Positions 1 to 9,827 are shown, counted from the first letter of the stretch. The stretch is 64,000 nt of DNA from Fibrobacter sp. (GCA_012523595.1 JAAYIG010000199.1:1-64000); one strand, 5' to 3'. Notes: generated by a model not told the origin, from the letters alone. Numbers and translations: made by a program.

Positions 1-1
1 A

Positions 2-1267
2 AGGATCTCGAAACAGGTTTTGCCCGATTCTGTTGTGGTTTACGGGGGAATCAATGCGACATTTACAGCACAGGATGTGCTAAGAGATATTCCTGAGATA
101 GATTTTATCATAAAAGGTGAAGCTGAACTGTCTTTTCTTGCGTTATGCAACAGTATTCTGAGGGGTTCCGGATTACCGGATTTCAGTATTCCCGGTCTGT
201 GTTACAGGAAGGATGTGGAGATCGTTGAGAATAAGCCTCAGAGGATTAACGATCTTTCTGTTCTGCCAATTCCAAATCGGGATCTTCTTGGCGACTTCTA
301 TAATTTAGAGATGGAGTTTATTGGCGGGCCTGGTGATTTTGTTATGACATCGAGGGGCTGTCCCACAGCGTGCAATTTCTGTGCAGCATCGAGGATGTTT
401 CCCGGCGGCCTGAGATTAAGGCCGATTGATTCCGTGATGAGTGAGATTGAATACCTGCTTTCACGGAAAAAACTCTCTGGAATAAAGATATTTGACAGCA
501 CATTTACCGCTGATAGAGGACATGTTGAGGAGTTCTGCAGCCGGATGAAAAGCGTTAAAATACCGTGGGAGTGTGAAATCCGGGCTGATACGGTCGATTA
601 TGATCTGTTAAAACTGATGAAAGAGAGCGGCTGCTATTATATCAACATGGGAATGGAAACAGCGAATCAATCCCATCTGAGACATATTGCTAAAGGTATC
701 ACGTCGGAACAGGTTCTGGATGTTTTATCGATCTGTAAAAAACTTGATATCCGCTCCAAGGTGTTTTTTACATTTGGTCATTTGAATCAAACGTTTAAGG
801 AGTGTCTGGATGATATCGGCTTTATTGAGAAGAACAGGGATCGCATAGATTTTTTTGCAGTGACTGTGGGTATGAGAATTTATCCTGGTACCAGACTTGA
901 AAAAGAGTGCAGGGAAAGAGGTATCATCAAAAAGAGTTTTTTCTGGACAAAGACTGCAAGAAAACCTGGTAACTTTTTGATTTTTGAACCCGGAGATATT
1001 CCTGTTTTATTTCAGAAGCAGCTTGGCCCTGTCAGGTTGATGCTGATCCTTCTTATCCTTTTCAGTAAAAGGCTTATATGTACAGAGCGGTTTTTACTGA
1101 AGATGACACTTGAAAATCTCACAGGGATACTGAGGGCTTTAAGACTGGGATTGAGGCACGCCGGGTACTGTATCGAGAGAATGATGGGCAGGGGCCTGGG
1201 GGACAGGGTATGGGAAGGTACATGTTACGACACCGATGTTGTAAACCTGGCAGAGAGTAATAACTGA
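2..1267 (+). CDS. B12-binding domain radical SAM protein (5' partial)
   Basis: The reading frame is open from base 2, so the gene starts outside the window; the TTG at base 20 is internal. The visible N-terminus looks like the end of a cobalamin-binding domain (VVYGG, then a GEAE segment as in BchE-like proteins). The radical SAM core follows, with the iron-sulfur motif RGCPTACNFC (CxxxCxxC) about 115 residues into the visible part. Proteins of this class use a 4Fe-4S cluster, S-adenosylmethionine and usually B12 for methylations or ring rearrangements. The substrate cannot be told here, and the C-terminal 100 residues are not a domain I recognise. The next gene starts 219 bases downstream, so an operon is not evident. 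Confidence 0.85.
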   Translation, partial: RISKQVLPDSVVVYGGINATFTAQDVLRDIPEIDFIIKGEAELSFLALCNSILRGSGLPDFSIPGLCYRKDVEIVENKPQRINDLSVLPIPNRDLLGDFYNLEMEFIGGPGDFVMTSRGCPTACNFCAASRMFPGGLRLRPIDSVMSEIEYLLSRKKLSGIKIFDSTFTADRGHVEEFCSRMKSVKIPWECEIRADTVDYDLLKLMKESGCYYINMGMETANQSHLRHIAKGITSEQVLDVLSICKKLDIRSKVFFTFGHLNQTFKECLDDIGFIEKNRDRIDFFAVTVGMRIYPGTRLEKECRERGIIKKSFFWTKTARKPGNFLIFEPGDIPVLFQKQLGPVRLMLILLILFSKRLICTERFLLKMTLENLTGILRALRLGLRHAGYCIERMMGRGLGDRVWEGTCYDTDVVNLAESNN

Positions 1268-1486
1268 CGGGTAATTTCTTCTTTTTAATTTTGGAATAAT
1301 CCTGCAAGACATTGGTGATAGAAACAGACATTGAGGAATATCTTACCAAGTCAGGAATTGAGGCGTTGAAGCCGAAAAAGAACTGATCACACTATTTAAC
1401 CTGACACTGCTTTCCTGTATTAATTTATAAATAAACCGGCATGACAGAGATCCACCTTCGATCAAAACCGGATCATAGGGGTAACC

Positions 1487-3271
1487 ATGTTCGCAGAAAA
1501 CCAGAAATCCCGCAGGCTGCCGTTAAAAATTAATCTTTTCTTAACGGCTGTTGTCTTTTTTTCTGTTGCAATCACAGCAGAGACTAAGAATTACAGGTAT
1601 GCGGCAGTAATCAGTTCCGGAGCATATTCTGAACCAGGGTGGAAGGCTGTAGCTGATTCGTTGGTCAAAAAGCACAAGGCCGGGCTTTTTACCTGGGTAT
1701 CATCGGTAACTGAAACGAAGGATGCTCTTTCTAAATTCAAGCCCGATTACATAGGCTATATAGCCCGTCCGGTCATAGAGTGCAACTCCTCATTTATAGT
1801 TACAGTAAGCCGCTTGAGCCGTCAACTGGATGAAGATCCCTACGGTGATGCTGTATGGGGGATAATTACAGGTCCCGACGCATCTGCGGCCCTTAGAGCC
1901 ATATCCGATACTCTGCTGATCAGAACTGTGCTTGCTGCAAGTAATAATCTCTCCTATGAGCCGCCGATAAGGCGTTTTTACCAGGCAATAGGAATGACCT
2001 GCGATTCTTACATCAGAACCGACTACCTGTTTCCGGAAAACCGGGGAAAGGTATACACTGTAAACAAACGTCCCGATAATGAAAGCGACCGGATAGTTCT
2101 GGTGAGTAAATGGCTCAATGCCGGTTCACTGAATGTCAGCATTGCCGGGGAGGGGACAATTACCGGGCCTGTGGATTGTATCATTACAGGGGGGCATGGA
2201 AATGTAAACCTGTGGCAGTGCCATTACCCTGATGTCGGAACAGAGGGTTTTATGCGGTCGTCAGACGGTAAGCTTTACGGAGCTCCATATTCCGGAGGTC
2301 GTCTGGATATTAACGCACCCACACCAAAGGTTTACTGGTGCGCAAGTAACTGCCTGATGGGAAACCCCGACAATAAGAACAACTTCGTCTATGGGGCGTT
2401 TGGATCCGGTAAAGCGGTACAGATGTTCGGTTTTGTAAATAATGCTTCATCCGGAAATGAGTTCATGGCGTGGGGAGTTTACGACCGCATAACGAAGAGC
2501 GCCGGAAAATATACTCTTCCGGAGGGATTTTTCATATCCAACAACAATGCTCTTTTTGAGATCCTGCATCCCAGTGGACAGTTCAATGCAAATCTGGTAC
2601 GCAATTTCATGGATTCGACGGTTATCTATGGTGATCCTGCAGCGAAGGTTAATTTTCAGGAGTTCGGTGATTCTGCCAGTGTGTACAAAACAGACTTGAC
2701 CTTCACACAAAACGGTTCCGGAACTGCCGATTTTACCTTTAAGGTTACCATGCTGGCACATGATCTTGAGTACGGAGCGGGCTACTGTTATCAGTTCCGG
2801 CCGATAAGCCTGCTGCCTGTGCGTATTGATCCCTCTACAGTTGTCATTACCGGTAATGATGGGCATTTAGCCGAGATAACCGATAATCTTCTTATATGGG
2901 AAATGCTGTCAAACAAGGAGAAACTCCCCAAGGGTGAATCAAGGGTTCTGCGATGGACGGCAAAGATTATGGATCTGGAGACCGATGTCCGGAATTACAG
3001 CACCCTTAATAACCGCAGCGTACCAAAGCCGCGGATTATGGCTTTCCCAGGAACAGGAAAAGAGATTCTTGTCAAGGTACATGGTTTACCTGCCGGCAGA
3101 TACGATATCAGGGTGGTGGGTATGTCGGGAAGACAGCGTTACAGGGGAAATTTTATTTCCTCAGGAACTGGTATGCAATCATTCACATTGGAGCATGCCG
3201 GGGCAGGGGTTCAATTGATTCAGCTCACCAGAGATGGTCAGGTTCTGAGCGGATTTTGCTGTAAGCCCTGA
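1487..3271 (+). CDS. Secreted clan-CD (C25/caspase-like) peptidase-like protein
   Basis: A 594-residue protein with an N-terminal hydrophobic segment (about residues 15-32) that looks like a signal peptide. Two short motifs match the catalytic dyad layout of gingipain-type peptidases: TGGHGNVNLW (His237) and YWCASNCLMG (Cys289, with Cys285 close by), about 50 residues apart. In this clan the His lies in an HG motif after one strand and the Cys after the next. The last 80 residues (GRYDIRVVGMSG, then GVQLIQL) resemble a type-A C-terminal sorting or Ig-like module of FCB secreted proteins. I infer an exported or surface cysteine peptidase. Overall similarity to C25 is weak, so a non-peptidase member of the fold is possible. 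Confidence 0.55.
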   Translation: MFAENQKSRRLPLKINLFLTAVVFFSVAITAETKNYRYAAVISSGAYSEPGWKAVADSLVKKHKAGLFTWVSSVTETKDALSKFKPDYIGYIARPVIECNSSFIVTVSRLSRQLDEDPYGDAVWGIITGPDASAALRAISDTLLIRTVLAASNNLSYEPPIRRFYQAIGMTCDSYIRTDYLFPENRGKVYTVNKRPDNESDRIVLVSKWLNAGSLNVSIAGEGTITGPVDCIITGGHGNVNLWQCHYPDVGTEGFMRSSDGKLYGAPYSGGRLDINAPTPKVYWCASNCLMGNPDNKNNFVYGAFGSGKAVQMFGFVNNASSGNEFMAWGVYDRITKSAGKYTLPEGFFISNNNALFEILHPSGQFNANLVRNFMDSTVIYGDPAAKVNFQEFGDSASVYKTDLTFTQNGSGTADFTFKVTMLAHDLEYGAGYCYQFRPISLLPVRIDPSTVVITGNDGHLAEITDNLLIWEMLSNKEKLPKGESRVLRWTAKIMDLETDVRNYSTLNNRSVPKPRIMAFPGTGKEILVKVHGLPAGRYDIRVVGMSGRQRYRGNFISSGTGMQSFTLEHAGAGVQLIQLTRDGQVLSGFCCKP

Positions 3272-3345
3272 GTGATTTTATTTTGAAAAACATTGTGTAT
3301 TGTTGAAGCGAAACACCTCAGTAATTTTTGATCAGACAGGACATT

Positions 3346-3834
3346 ATGAAAAGATTAATCTATACTCTCCTTTTTCTTTTCCCGGCCGTTTCGATTGCAT
3401 CCAGAGGAGAATGGAGTATCGGTGGAAAACTGGGTCTTGAACAGAACAACAGTAATGCTGGATTCAAGGCTGCGGTAAAAGCCGAGTACAATATCAGTAA
3501 ATTCCTCAAATGGAGAACCGATTTTGAAGTCTTCTTCCCTGACCTCAATGATGCAGCCCGGGTTGACATATCGGTTCCATCAAACCTGCTTTACTATCCT
3601 TTGGGATCTTATCTGAAAATCGATCCGTATATTGGTCCTGGATTGACCTACAAATATACCTGGAACGGGGATAATTATCTGGGATTGAATGCCCTTGCCG
3701 GGGTAAACTTTCATCTGATAAAAGATAATGTTTTTGGAATTGAGGCAAAGTATACGTTCCTGTTTGTTCCTGAATTGGGGGGGGCATGGGAGGTCGGACT
3801 GACCGGTACCTGGGAGCTTAATTTCGGCAGGTAA
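3346..3834 (+). CDS. Small outer-membrane beta-barrel-like protein
   Basis: The ATG at 3346 is preferred over an upstream TTG at 3328 because it follows ACAGG and opens a good signal peptide (MKRLIYTLLFLFPAVSIAS). The mature part, about 140 residues, consists of alternating polar/aromatic strands (for example YLKIDPYIGPGLTYKYTW) and ends WELNFGR, as in eight-stranded outer-membrane porin-like barrels that finish near an aromatic/charged C-terminus. It lies 75 bases after the preceding secreted peptidase-like gene, which may place both in one transcript. No specific function can be assigned. Confidence 0.6.
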   Translation: MKRLIYTLLFLFPAVSIASRGEWSIGGKLGLEQNNSNAGFKAAVKAEYNISKFLKWRTDFEVFFPDLNDAARVDISVPSNLLYYPLGSYLKIDPYIGPGLTYKYTWNGDNYLGLNALAGVNFHLIKDNVFGIEAKYTFLFVPELGGAWEVGLTGTWELNFGR

Positions 3835-3923
3835 GAATTGAAGTATTATTCAAGGATGGGGGAGGAGAAGAGCAGAAACTGCATAATGGATGCGATACGG
3901 ATCTGACAGAGAATCGGTTTAGT

Positions 3924-4247
3924 TCAATATAGTTTGTATTTTAAATTCAGTTCACAGTACTTTCTGATCAATTCTTCCTTATGCTTTTTGTACGAAACCA
4001 GTTCCTCGAATGTCGCGGTTCTGTTTATTATCTTTTCCAGCATGTAAAGATCTTTGAGATCATAATCCGGTTCATCCCACTTTTGAGGAGGCACTAATCC
4101 TGCAAGAAACTGTTTTTTCGAATCATTGAGAATACGCAGTATTACTTTTTCCTCAGGGCTGAAAATGCTGTAATCGTATTTACTAAGAAGAATGATGATG
4201 CGATTGATGCAGGATATCTTTGCGCTGCGAATGTCTTTAATCTCCAT
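3924..4247 (-). CDS. Hypothetical protein, 107 residues
   Basis: I do not recognise a family. The product is a charged, probably all-helical cytoplasmic protein, without signal peptide, membrane segment or cysteine motif beyond two scattered Cys. The start ATG is preceded on the minus strand by a purine-rich AGAGAAGAG stretch that can serve as ribosome binding site. It is the only minus-strand gene in the first 10 kb and is convergent with the barrel gene on its left and divergent from the cyclase gene on its right. Codon use resembles the neighbours, and the ORF has no plausible alternative on the plus strand. Confidence 0.5.
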   Translation of the reverse strand: MEIKDIRSAKISCINRIIILLSKYDYSIFSPEEKVILRILNDSKKQFLAGLVPPQKWDEPDYDLKDLYMLEKIINRTATFEELVSYKKHKEELIRKYCELNLKYKLY

Positions 4248-4409
4248 ACTATACTCTTCTCTTTACCAACCATAGGTTGTCGGTATTCTTTCCATTTCCA
4301 GCCTGCCGCATTTTCCTCTCATTGTGCTTTGCAGAGCGGGTAGAAATGGAATTGGGAAAACGGAAAATGTTCTGCCTTAATCCGGAATATCCGGGTAAGG
4401 ATGCAAGTC

Positions 4410-4438
4410 TTGATTAATGTTAACCAGATTAATATAAT
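4410..4438 (+). promoter_or_regulatory. Sigma-70-type promoter for the cyclase gene
   Basis: TTGATT (4410-4415), a 17-base spacer and a perfect TATAAT (4433-4438). Transcription would start near 4445, about 70 bases before the TTG start of the cyclase gene. Confidence 0.65.
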
Positions 4439-4515
4439 GATTAGTGATTCCGGGCTGGAAAAAAAATTGAGAAATGATCTGAAAACAAATTCTCTGTGAA
4501 AGTTTTCTAACCACA

Positions 4516-7437
4516 TTGATACCTCGCATACTGAAAAAAGCACTCATTTGTCTGGGTATTGCCTCAACCGGGCTCCTGTTGACTTACTGGCTTTTTCCTG
4601 ACATGGTTGAGTCAGTTGAAAACCAGACCTATTATCTAAGGTGCAAATGGGTGCTTGGCAGAAAATATCTGGAAAAAGATGACCAGTCCCAGATTCGCAA
4701 TGCTCTGAATATAAAAATAATAGATATTGATGAGCGAAGTGTTTCCAGAGACAAATTAGGGTATTACGGGAACTGGAAACGCAATACACATGCGCAGCTT
4801 ATTAACTCTCTGCAGAAGCATTATCCTGCCGCGATACTTTTCGATATATGCTTTCATGAACCTGAAGACAGCAATATCAGTGTTAATACTACAGAAATCC
4901 TGAAGAATGTTATAGATGCCAACCCCGGAATGCGTATACCACCTTCTTTCCTTGACAGTGTAGCATCCTCAATCGATTATGACCTGCAATTTGCAAATGC
5001 CACTAAAAATGCCGGAAATGTGATCCACAGCGTTTCTATGCGGAACAAGGATGATTTCAGTGAATTGGAGTGGAAAATAGCCGGCAAACGGACATCGGTG
5101 CCATGGTTAAAATCACTCAACAGCAGCGGCTATTTCAAATTGCATGATCCTGATGTGATAAGATCTTTCGGCATCATGAATACCAAACCGGTGATCGATG
5201 GCACTTTTCCGTCACTTGCCAGTTCCGCAATGAGCATAGGCTTTGTCAATGCTCCCCCGAATGAAGACGGTATCATCCGTTCGGTTCCGCTGTGTTACAA
5301 ATACGGTGACAATAATCTGGCACTGCTGAGTCTGAGTGTATCGGCAGCATGCAGGCTTTTTGGAACTCAGGACTCGGAAATTGTATACAAACCCAAAAAA
5401 TACCTGGAGATCGGAAAACCGTTTAAAGTTTTTAAAACCAGTGATGGTTCCATCAAAATCTCTTTCCCCAAATTTTCATCATGGCAGCTTAAGGTTTTGC
5501 TTGACAGTAAAAAAGAGATCCGGGATCTGAAAGAGGGGCAATCCCTGGAGGTCTCATCATTTTGTTCTGCAGGATTCGATTCTCTGTCCGGTCAATATGT
5601 ATTTCGCCTGTTTGGAGGTAATATCTCCCGGGACATTTTAAAGGAAGTGCAAAAAAGGTCACTGGAGGATTACCTGCAGATGGATGAGGGTGAGAAGATA
5701 GAATTGCTTTCTGAAACTTATATTGAAAAAAGTACTGCCGATGAGTGGGTTTTGATCTCTAATACGGATGGAAATGAAGTTTGGCTGCAGAAAACAGACC
5801 TGAAGACAATATTAAAAATCAATTTAGACGAGATCGGGAACACCTCTGAAAAAAACCGGCTTTTGTTCTACAGTCTGACTGTGACCAGGAAGAATGGTCA
5901 GCTCTTCTCTTCGATTCCGGTGTTAACCGAACCGGTTCTTACAGAACTGCTGGACTATTCGTGGAATGATATATTGTCAATTCCTGAGGGTAGAAGGCTT
6001 GAAATCGGACCTTCAGTGAGAATTCCGCTGGACAGGGAGAATCTTCATACCATTAACTATATCGGTCCGGCCAAAACTTTTCCCTACTATTCTTATTATG
6101 ATATTCTCAATGACAGGGTGCAGGGTAATCTTGACGGGAAGATATTTATTGTCGGGTCAAGTCTGCCAAATCTCTTTGATATCAAACCTGTTCCACATGA
6201 CATCTCTTTTCCTGGTGTTGAAATCCACGCATCAATGCTCAACTCAATTCTTCAGAATACCTTTATTAACAAGTGGGGTGAAAGAGAAACCCTGATCTTA
6301 CTGGCGTCAATCGCAATACCCGGCACACTGCTTTTTACTCTTTTTTCTCCTGTACTGGGATGGTTTGTCCTCCTGGCAGGTATTTTCATGCATTTTTTGA
6401 TTGCCCTGACTCTGTTCGGCATTTTAAAAACATGGATTCCTGTCTCTCAGCCTTTGTTTCTGATGGTTTACATATACGTTTTATCGATAGCTTACCGCTT
6501 TTTAGTCGAGGAGAGGAATAAGAAGTATTTACATTCAACTTTTTCTGCCTATCTTTCCCCTTCGATTATCAATGATATGTATAAGAAAAGGATGGTTCCG
6601 CAGCTTGGAGGCATAGAGAGCGAAATTACCGCCTTCTTTACCGATATACAGGGGTTTTCAAGTTTTTCTGAACAAATTGGTTCTCCAAGAAAATTAGTGA
6701 CACTTCTCAACGAATATCTCTCTGAGATGACAAATGCTCTTCTTGAGTACAATGGTACTCTGGATAAATATGAGGGTGATGCAATTATCGCTTTCTTCGG
6801 TGCACCTGTGGCTTGCCAGGACCATGCGAAGATGGCGTGCCGGACAGCTTTGAAAATGCAGAAGCAGCTCGATCGTTTACGGAAGAAGTGGACAATCGAG
6901 GGCGATAAGTGGCCGGATATAGTAAAGAACATGAGAATGCGTATAGGCATAAACAGTGGAAAAGCGGTCATCGGAAACATGGGTTCCAGTAAAAGAATGA
7001 ACTATACGATGATGGGTGATGAGGTAAATCTTGCGGCAAGACTTGAGAGCGCTGCAAAGCAGTTCGGGGTTTATATGCTTGTCGGTGAGAATACTTACAA
7101 TTATGTATCTGAAGAATTCGAGTTCAGAGAACTGGACAAAATAAGGGTTATTGGAAAAGTTTACCCTGTAAAGGTGTTTGAACTGATCTCTGGAAAAGGG
7201 GAAGCAGATGAGAATATTTCCGAGTTAAAAAGACTGTATCATTCAGGTCTGCAGGAGTTCCGGAACAGAAATTTTGCAAAAGCAATTGAACTCTTTACAT
7301 CCTCACTGGACATAGAACCAAATAAGGATTTATGCCGGATCACACCCTCCCAGAGGATGATAGATATCTCAAAGGCCTGTTTGGACTCACCTCCCCCGGA
7401 TTCCTGGGATTTTACCAATGAGTTAACGGCAAAATAG
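4516..7437 (+). CDS. CHASE2-domain class III adenylate cyclase
   Basis: A 973-residue membrane sensor making cyclic AMP. The TTG start is chosen because it keeps the first membrane segment (about residues 7-26). Then come an extracytoplasmic CHASE2 sensor (IIDIDERSV near 72; GVEIHASMLNSIL near 570), three membrane segments (about 592-614, 615-635, 640-662), and a class III catalytic domain. The metal-binding aspartates sit in FFTDIQGFS (about 708) and KYEGDAIIAFFGAP (about 755). The Lys before YEGD and the Asp of MMGDEVNLAARLE (about 833) are the pair that selects adenine, so ATP is the likely substrate; Asn and Arg of NLAAR complete the site. A TPR-like helix pair follows near 905-940. CHASE2 carries a large insertion, about residues 290-490, with an SH3-like stretch. 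Confidence 0.9.
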   Translation: MIPRILKKALICLGIASTGLLLTYWLFPDMVESVENQTYYLRCKWVLGRKYLEKDDQSQIRNALNIKIIDIDERSVSRDKLGYYGNWKRNTHAQLINSLQKHYPAAILFDICFHEPEDSNISVNTTEILKNVIDANPGMRIPPSFLDSVASSIDYDLQFANATKNAGNVIHSVSMRNKDDFSELEWKIAGKRTSVPWLKSLNSSGYFKLHDPDVIRSFGIMNTKPVIDGTFPSLASSAMSIGFVNAPPNEDGIIRSVPLCYKYGDNNLALLSLSVSAACRLFGTQDSEIVYKPKKYLEIGKPFKVFKTSDGSIKISFPKFSSWQLKVLLDSKKEIRDLKEGQSLEVSSFCSAGFDSLSGQYVFRLFGGNISRDILKEVQKRSLEDYLQMDEGEKIELLSETYIEKSTADEWVLISNTDGNEVWLQKTDLKTILKINLDEIGNTSEKNRLLFYSLTVTRKNGQLFSSIPVLTEPVLTELLDYSWNDILSIPEGRRLEIGPSVRIPLDRENLHTINYIGPAKTFPYYSYYDILNDRVQGNLDGKIFIVGSSLPNLFDIKPVPHDISFPGVEIHASMLNSILQNTFINKWGERETLILLASIAIPGTLLFTLFSPVLGWFVLLAGIFMHFLIALTLFGILKTWIPVSQPLFLMVYIYVLSIAYRFLVEERNKKYLHSTFSAYLSPSIINDMYKKRMVPQLGGIESEITAFFTDIQGFSSFSEQIGSPRKLVTLLNEYLSEMTNALLEYNGTLDKYEGDAIIAFFGAPVACQDHAKMACRTALKMQKQLDRLRKKWTIEGDKWPDIVKNMRMRIGINSGKAVIGNMGSSKRMNYTMMGDEVNLAARLESAAKQFGVYMLVGENTYNYVSEEFEFRELDKIRVIGKVYPVKVFELISGKGEADENISELKRLYHSGLQEFRNRNFAKAIELFTSSLDIEPNKDLCRITPSQRMIDISKACLDSPPPDSWDFTNELTAK

Positions 7438-7597
7438 AGGTACTGGAGCAGCAGGTACCCGATTTCTATATCGATCAATACAAATTCAGAAAAGTTAAAG
7501 CCTGCATTACTGATTTATGCTATATTACTTATACGGGGTAAGGATGAACACCAGAACCATAAAATCGGGGTAGCCCGAAAATGGAGGTGATCATTCT

Positions 7598-9766
7598 ATG
7601 ATGGTCAAAAAATTGCATCCCAATTATCTCTTGTCTGCTGTCTTTTTCCTCTATGTATCCGCTTTCGCTCAGAAGATGTACATGTCAGGTACGGTTAAGG
7701 AAGAATCTGGAAGCCCGGTAGCGGGAGCTGTGGTAAAACTGAAAAGTAATGAAAACATGCGAACTACTACCAATTCCGAAGGGCAATTTGTACTCAAAAG
7801 TGAGACCTCAGTTCATAAAACCCATCCGCAACCTCTTCGTTCATCCGCAGTATTTAAAGGCTCTTATGTAGATATTAATCTCGCAGCACCATCTGATGTC
7901 AGTACAGCTATTTATTCTGTGTCAGGGAAAAAACTGTTCGGTACTAATTCCGGTAAGCTTGATGCCGGATCAAAAAGAATCCATCTACCGGTAGACAAAC
8001 TAGGCTCAGGTGTTTATCTGGTAATGATCAGCTATGATGGCAACAGAAATGTATTCAGATATGTCTCAGCGAATCAGAGATATAATAATCTTGCCGATTA
8101 CAGAAATAAAAATGATGACAGGGCATCGGGTGAGCCTGTGAAAAAAACGGCTGCTCCGCAAGATGAAATTGTCGATACACTCGTGGTTACTGCAGATGGA
8201 TATATTGCAGAAAACTATCCTCTGAGCAGCCATTCCCAGCAGGATATTGAAATTACACTTAAAAAAGTGACAGTTGAGACAGGCAGTTTCACTGAAACCG
8301 TAAATGGTGTGTCTTTTGAAATGGTATACATCCCGGGAGGGACGTTTACTATAGGGTGTGAGAGCAGTCCATGCCCGGCTGATGCACAACCTGTTCCGGG
8401 TGTGAAGGTCAGCAGTTATCATATCGGGAAAAATGAGGTAACAGTTGGGCTGTGGAATGCAGTGATGAATGACGATGAGCAAAGCTGGGGTAGTCCCTCA
8501 ATTACCAGCATCACCTGGTACGATGCCATGGAATTTGCCTGCAGATTGAGCCAGTTGACAGGCAGGAAGTATCGTATGACTACCGAGGCTGAGTGGGAAT
8601 ATGCTGCGAAAAATCATTTAAGCAGTTTGGCAAATATAGGCAGCACCGAGGAGTGGGCCTACAATTCCTGGAGCAGTACGCACATGGGCGGGACCGATCC
8701 AGTAGGGCCAAGCAGTGGAGAGCACACTCAAAAAACCCGGCGCGATGCACAAGGCAGTGTAGATAATATAACAGGACGTCTCATCCGTTCAATTGATGGC
8801 ATAGGTCCGGCGCTACGTCTGGCCATCTCGGCTGAAATGGACTATCCTCCCGGCTATGTTCCTCCATGCGATCTCAACGCTCCGCAAATAGGTGATGAAC
8901 CGGTGAATTCTTATCGTGACCCGCGATGGATCACTGGAAGTGATGCGCATTGGACAACCGGGTCCATAGCGATTGGCAACTTTGATCTCAGAGTCTGGGA
9001 TGATGGTACCGCAGTGTTAAATGGAAAAAATGGTCAGTGGTTCACTTCTAACAATATCGTCTTTGTGTTTGTACCATCCTCAGGTTCCAGCGTAACATAT
9101 CCGTATATCTTCCTTGACACAACGCAAGGCTCGCTTCTTTCCAGCCAGAGTTTCATGTCCGGAGGTTATATCGGGAGGATAGCGAAGAAAGCGGCTGCCA
9201 GCTACACCAAGCCGTCAGTATCCGGCCTGAAAAGCGGTGCAGAACTGGCCGCAGCAGCCGGTGAAAACTTTAAAATGATCGATATGGTCAATATCCCGGA
9301 ATCGGCCAGGAAACAGGATTCGCGGCTGCTTGACGGGACAAATCAGGGATGGTTCCAGAACAACACCCAGGCCGGTGGTCTGCATCATTACAGAAAAGAT
9401 GTGGATCCGGATGAATTCCGGTTTACAGTCAATAATAATGGAACCCGGACCATGCTCGCAAACGGCGCATGGTTCACAGTAAATAACGTGTTTCTGCGGG
9501 TGACACACTCAAGCGGTTATACAACTGATTTTCTGTACGCCATAGGTTCGGACGGCACATTCTATCATCTTTCGTTTCAGGCTTATGAGCGTGCTGATTT
9601 CAGGATGTTCAAGCTGGCCAACAATGGAAGTGAATTCGAATCTGTCTGCGGCAGTATCTGCAGCGGTGAGATCCCGAAAGGTGAGGGTGCCTCGATTTAT
9701 GCCAGGTTTGAAAATGGGCATTCGACATTTGTGCCTGCACCGTGTCCGGCTGGCGGTTGTCAGTAA
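7598..9766 (+). CDS. Surface protein: carboxypeptidase-regulatory, sorting-like and FGE-sulfatase domains
   Basis: ATG at 7598 follows GGAGGTGAT. After a signal peptide (to about residue 25, SAFAQ) come a carboxypeptidase regulatory-like beta-sandwich (GTVKEESGSPVAGAVVKL), a region like a type-A sorting module but placed internally (VSGKKLFGTN to GSGVYLVMI), and an FGE-sulfatase fold (MVYIPGGTFTIG; HIGKNEVTVGLWN; YRMTTEAEWEYAAK). The catalytic cysteine pair of true formylglycine-generating enzymes is not evident, and the usual NVWEW motif is reduced to EEWAYNSW, so a non-catalytic, ligand-binding role is more likely. The last 250 residues hold two similar beta-rich repeats (FDLRVWDDGTAVLNGKNGQW and FRFTVNNNGTRTMLANGAW). 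Proteins of this style are characteristic of Fibrobacter-like genomes. Function unknown. Confidence 0.7.
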   Translation: MMVKKLHPNYLLSAVFFLYVSAFAQKMYMSGTVKEESGSPVAGAVVKLKSNENMRTTTNSEGQFVLKSETSVHKTHPQPLRSSAVFKGSYVDINLAAPSDVSTAIYSVSGKKLFGTNSGKLDAGSKRIHLPVDKLGSGVYLVMISYDGNRNVFRYVSANQRYNNLADYRNKNDDRASGEPVKKTAAPQDEIVDTLVVTADGYIAENYPLSSHSQQDIEITLKKVTVETGSFTETVNGVSFEMVYIPGGTFTIGCESSPCPADAQPVPGVKVSSYHIGKNEVTVGLWNAVMNDDEQSWGSPSITSITWYDAMEFACRLSQLTGRKYRMTTEAEWEYAAKNHLSSLANIGSTEEWAYNSWSSTHMGGTDPVGPSSGEHTQKTRRDAQGSVDNITGRLIRSIDGIGPALRLAISAEMDYPPGYVPPCDLNAPQIGDEPVNSYRDPRWITGSDAHWTTGSIAIGNFDLRVWDDGTAVLNGKNGQWFTSNNIVFVFVPSSGSSVTYPYIFLDTTQGSLLSSQSFMSGGYIGRIAKKAAASYTKPSVSGLKSGAELAAAAGENFKMIDMVNIPESARKQDSRLLDGTNQGWFQNNTQAGGLHHYRKDVDPDEFRFTVNNNGTRTMLANGAWFTVNNVFLRVTHSSGYTTDFLYAIGSDGTFYHLSFQAYERADFRMFKLANNGSEFESVCGSICSGEIPKGEGASIYARFENGHSTFVPAPCPAGGCQ

Positions 9767-9788
9767 GCAGATGCAAGGATAATAACAG

Positions 9789-9827
9789 AAAGCCCCTTAA
9801 AAAGTTCTCATTTTAAGGGGCTTTACA
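9789..9827 (+). terminator. Hairpin terminator after the FGE-like gene
   Basis: A perfect 14-base stem, AAAGCCCCTTAAAA (9789-9802) with its complement at 9811-9824, and an 8-base loop. The T-tail is short (CTTTACA), so the hairpin may mainly protect the 3' end. Confidence 0.7.

Noticed and set aside
1325-1385. Tiny frame of about 20 codons after the radical SAM gene
   Set aside because: Too short to support; no ribosome site seen and no family resemblance.
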